The position numbers and the translations under genes were made by a program. 64,000 bases of DNA from an uncultured Streptomyces sp. (GTDB taxonomy: Bacteria; Actinomycetota; Actinomycetes; Streptomycetales; Streptomycetaceae), in NCBI RefSeq assembly GCF_947488945.1, contig NZ_CANLBS010000001.1:461978-525977 (forward strand), written 5' to 3'. This document shows, piece by piece, positions 62,263 to 64,000 of this stretch. Under the pieces are notes generated by a model. That model searched no databases. It had not been told where the DNA came from and saw nothing but the letters and a program-made list of their open reading frames with translations. Numbering within the stretch: position 1 is the first letter of the stretch; each line of letters starts with the position of its first letter.

Positions 62263-63588
62263 ATGGCCCTCACCGGACGCGCCGCGCTGCTCGCCGCCCT
62301 GGGGTCACTCCCCGTAGGCATTCTGGCCCCCAGTTGGACCGGCATGCTCGCGGTGAATGTCCCCCTTTCCTTTGCCATTCTGTGTGACTACGCCCTGGCA
62401 GCACCAGTGCGAACGCTTCGTTTCACCCGAACCGGTGACACATCCGTTCGACTCGGCGAGCAGGCCGAGGTGCGACTCAGCGTGACCAACCCTTCGGTCC
62501 GGCCACTGCGTGCCCAGATCCGCGACGCGTGGCCGCCGAGCGCCCTGCCGGGCGGTGGCGAGGGCGGGAACATCGTGGAGGCACCGCGACAGCGGTTGAC
62601 GGTGCCGGAGGGAGAGCGCCGTGGCTTCTCCACCGTCCTGCGCCCCACGCGCCGGGGCGACAGGCGCTCCGGCCGGGTGAGCGTCCGCTCCTTCGGTCCG
62701 ATGGGGCTGGCCGCCCGCCAGGGGCACCACGACGTTCCGTGGACGGTACGCGTGCTCCCTCCGTTCACGAGCCGCAAGCATCTGCCGTCACGGCTGGCCA
62801 GGCTGCGTGAACTGGACGGGCGTACCAGTGCTCTGACGCGGGGTGAGGGGACGGAGTTCGACAGCCTGCGTCCCTACGTGGCGGGGGACGACACCCGGTC
62901 CATCGACTGGCGCGCGACGGCTCGCCAGTCCGCGGTCGCGGTGCGCACGTGGCGACCGGAACGGGACCGACATGTTCTCGTCGTCCTCGATTCCGGCCGC
63001 ACGTCGGCGGGGCGGGTCGGTGACCAGCCTCGGCTGGACGCCGCGATGGACGCCGCGCTGCTGCTGACCGCCTTGGCGACGCGGGCAGGTGACCGGGTGG
63101 ACCTGCTGGCCTACGACCGTCGCGTCCGGGCCCGGGTTCAGGGGCGGACGTCGCCGGCGGACGTACTGGCGCGGGTCGTCGACGCCTTGGCCACCCTGGA
63201 GCCGACGCTGGTGGAGACCGACACCGCGGGTCTGGTCGGGGCCGCCCTCGCCGCCGCGCCGAAGCGATCGCTGATTGTTCTGCTGTCCACCCTCGACGCG
63301 GCGCCGGTGGAAGAGGGACTGCTGCCCGTTCTGCCGCGACTCACCCGACGACACACGGTGGTCGTGGCCTCGGTGGCCGACCCCCGCGTCGCACACATGG
63401 CCACGTCCAGAGGCAACCTGGATGCGGTGTACGAGGCCGCCGCCGGCGTCCAGGCCCAGGAGCAACGCGGCGCGACCGCAGAGCTTCTGCGCCGCCGCGG
63501 CGTCGTGGTGGTGGACGCCCCGCCCACCGAACTGGCGCCGGCGCTCGCCGATACGTACGTCGCCCTCAAAGCTGCGGGCCGGTTGTAG
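62263..63588 (+). CDS. DUF58 domain protein with VWA-like fold
   Basis: A 441-residue protein. Two close membrane helices at the N-terminus (about 5-45) precede a beta-rich segment and the DUF58 signature (TEFDSLRPYVAGDDTRSIDWRATARQ). A von Willebrand A-like region follows, in which the metal site appears as VLDSGRTSAG, so the usual DxSxS is altered. AGGAGG lies five bases before ATG. It ends the operon; a hairpin follows. Likely partner of the MoxR ATPase. Confidence 0.9.
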   Translation: MALTGRAALLAALGSLPVGILAPSWTGMLAVNVPLSFAILCDYALAAPVRTLRFTRTGDTSVRLGEQAEVRLSVTNPSVRPLRAQIRDAWPPSALPGGGEGGNIVEAPRQRLTVPEGERRGFSTVLRPTRRGDRRSGRVSVRSFGPMGLAARQGHHDVPWTVRVLPPFTSRKHLPSRLARLRELDGRTSALTRGEGTEFDSLRPYVAGDDTRSIDWRATARQSAVAVRTWRPERDRHVLVVLDSGRTSAGRVGDQPRLDAAMDAALLLTALATRAGDRVDLLAYDRRVRARVQGRTSPADVLARVVDALATLEPTLVETDTAGLVGAALAAAPKRSLIVLLSTLDAAPVEEGLLPVLPRLTRRHTVVVASVADPRVAHMATSRGNLDAVYEAAAGVQAQEQRGATAELLRRRGVVVVDAPPTELAPALADTYVALKAAGRL

Positions 63589-63603
63589 GCGGACCCCGTA
63601 AGG

Positions 63604-63630
63604 CGGCCCTGATTGGGGGGCCGTGTTCTT
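63604..63630 (+). terminator. possible terminator after the MoxR operon
   Basis: A short 6-bp stem (63604-63609 with 63618-63623) followed by TGTTCTT, 16 bp past the DUF58 gene. Confidence 0.45.
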
Positions 63631-63710
63631 TAGCCGCCCCCGAGGGCGCTCAGGAGACCGGAGTACGGCTGACCACGACATGACCGCCGAAATGGCTCCG
63701 GAACGCGGAA

Positions 63711-63738
63711 AACCCCCGTGCCACCAGGCACGGGGGTT
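63711..63738 (-). terminator. intrinsic terminator of the rRNA operon
   Basis: A perfect 12-bp stem (63711-63722 with 63727-63738, loop of four). On the minus strand TTTT closes the stem. It lies just past the 5S rRNA 3' end. Confidence 0.85.
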
Positions 63739-63752
63739 CCCCACAAAAATTG

Positions 63753-63870
63753 TTCGGCGGCGACCTACTCTCCCACAGGGTCCCCCCTGCAGTACCATCG
63801 GCGCGGAAAGGCTTAGCTTCCGGGTTCGGAATGTAACCGGGCGTTTCCCTAACGCAATGACCACCGAAAC
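63753..63870 (-). rRNA. rrf: 5S ribosomal RNA
   Basis: On the minus strand the sequence begins GTTTCGGTGGTCAT, continues with the conserved AACGCCCGGTTACATTCC and CCGAACCCGGAAGCTAAG, and ends GTCGCCGCCGAAC, which pairs with the 5' end. This is the standard streptomycete 5S rRNA. End positions are judged from helix I pairing and may be off by one or two bases. Confidence 0.95.
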
Positions 63871-63948
63871 ACTATGAAACAAACAACACCGGAAAAAACA
63901 CAGCCAGTTGTTATTTCAGAACAAACACAGTGGACGCGAGCAACTGAG

Positions 63949-64000
63949 GACAAGCCCTCGGCCTATTAGTACCAGTCAGCTCCACCCGTTACCGGGCTTC
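63949..64000 (-). rRNA. rrl: 23S ribosomal RNA, 3' end only
   Basis: The last 50 bases, read on the minus strand, contain GGTACTAATAGGCCGAGGGC, the universally conserved 3' end of actinobacterial 23S rRNA. The rest of the gene is beyond the window. The 3' boundary is approximate. An AT-richer spacer of about 78 bp separates it from 5S. Confidence 0.9.

Noticed and set aside
63589..63710. A coding sequence between DUF58 gene and the rRNA terminator
   Set aside because: Short frames only, with no ribosome binding site or domain; the DNA fits a terminator and spacer.

Overview
The window is a contiguous piece of a Streptomyces (or very close relative) chromosome core. Evidence: very high G+C with strong G/C bias at third codon positions; Streptomyces-type genes such as nnaR, matAB, pkaA/pkaF, a very large NAD-glutamate dehydrogenase and mtrAB-lpqB; a LAXTG-type sorted surface protein; and a tmRNA whose tag reads ANSKRDSSAFALAA. 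From memory, the gene order follows the murA-to-rRNA-operon segment of the S. coelicolor chromosome. I see no prophage, insertion sequence, CRISPR array or tRNA gene.

Layout. (1) 1-5774: end of murA, then on the minus strand hup (HU), malic enzyme, a probable structured small RNA with its own terminator, and helD (RNA polymerase recycling ATPase). (2) 5941-9163: an acetyltransferase, then the nitrate-assimilation pair nnaR and narK. (3) 9305-13680: a tightly coupled matA-matB-acyltransferase operon for an extracellular GlcNAc polymer, followed by about 950 bp with no gene I can support. (4) 14633-18603: tmRNA, smpB, an S41 protease, ftsX and ftsE. (5) 18986-21683: a small zinc-ribbon membrane protein, a repetitive LAXTG surface protein and prfB. 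(6) 21818-29001: Ser/Thr kinases pkaF and pkaA, divergent from a large FHA/FtsK-like protein whose P-loop lysine is replaced by arginine. (7) 29320-33083: a sugar-type ABC importer (binding protein and two permeases, no ATPase), with an unusual 38-bp duplication at the junction of the two permeases. (8) 33157-35659: a TetR regulator divergent from a two-gene polysaccharide-type ABC exporter, with two candidate operators between them. (9) 35733-42503: gdh, a HAD hydrolase and a DUF6912-like protein. (10) 42881-57820: Rv3235-like gene, secA, an acetyltransferase, a YcaQ-like protein, an orphan LuxR-type response regulator, hpf, comF-like gene, lpqB, mtrB, mtrA and mtnA. Most of this block (Rv3235, secA, hpf, comF-like, lpqB, mtrBA) is also clustered in mycobacteria. 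(11) 57961-63588: a five-gene plus-strand operon of a membrane protein, DUF4129, DUF4350, MoxR ATPase and DUF58. (12) 63711-64000: terminator, 5S rRNA and the 3' end of 23S rRNA of a minus-strand rRNA operon.

Shared themes are cell envelope and growth (murA, matAB, ftsEX, secA, mtrAB-lpqB, ABC exporter, MoxR cluster), ribosome rescue and hibernation (tmRNA, SmpB, RF2, HPF, HelD) and nitrogen/carbon metabolism (NnaR/NarK, GDH, malic enzyme, sugar importer). Features most worth a second look are the small RNA 3' of helD, the duplicated ATGA junction between the two permease genes, the kinase-FHA-degenerate-ATPase neighbourhood, and several short tandem duplications that start at or near stop codons.
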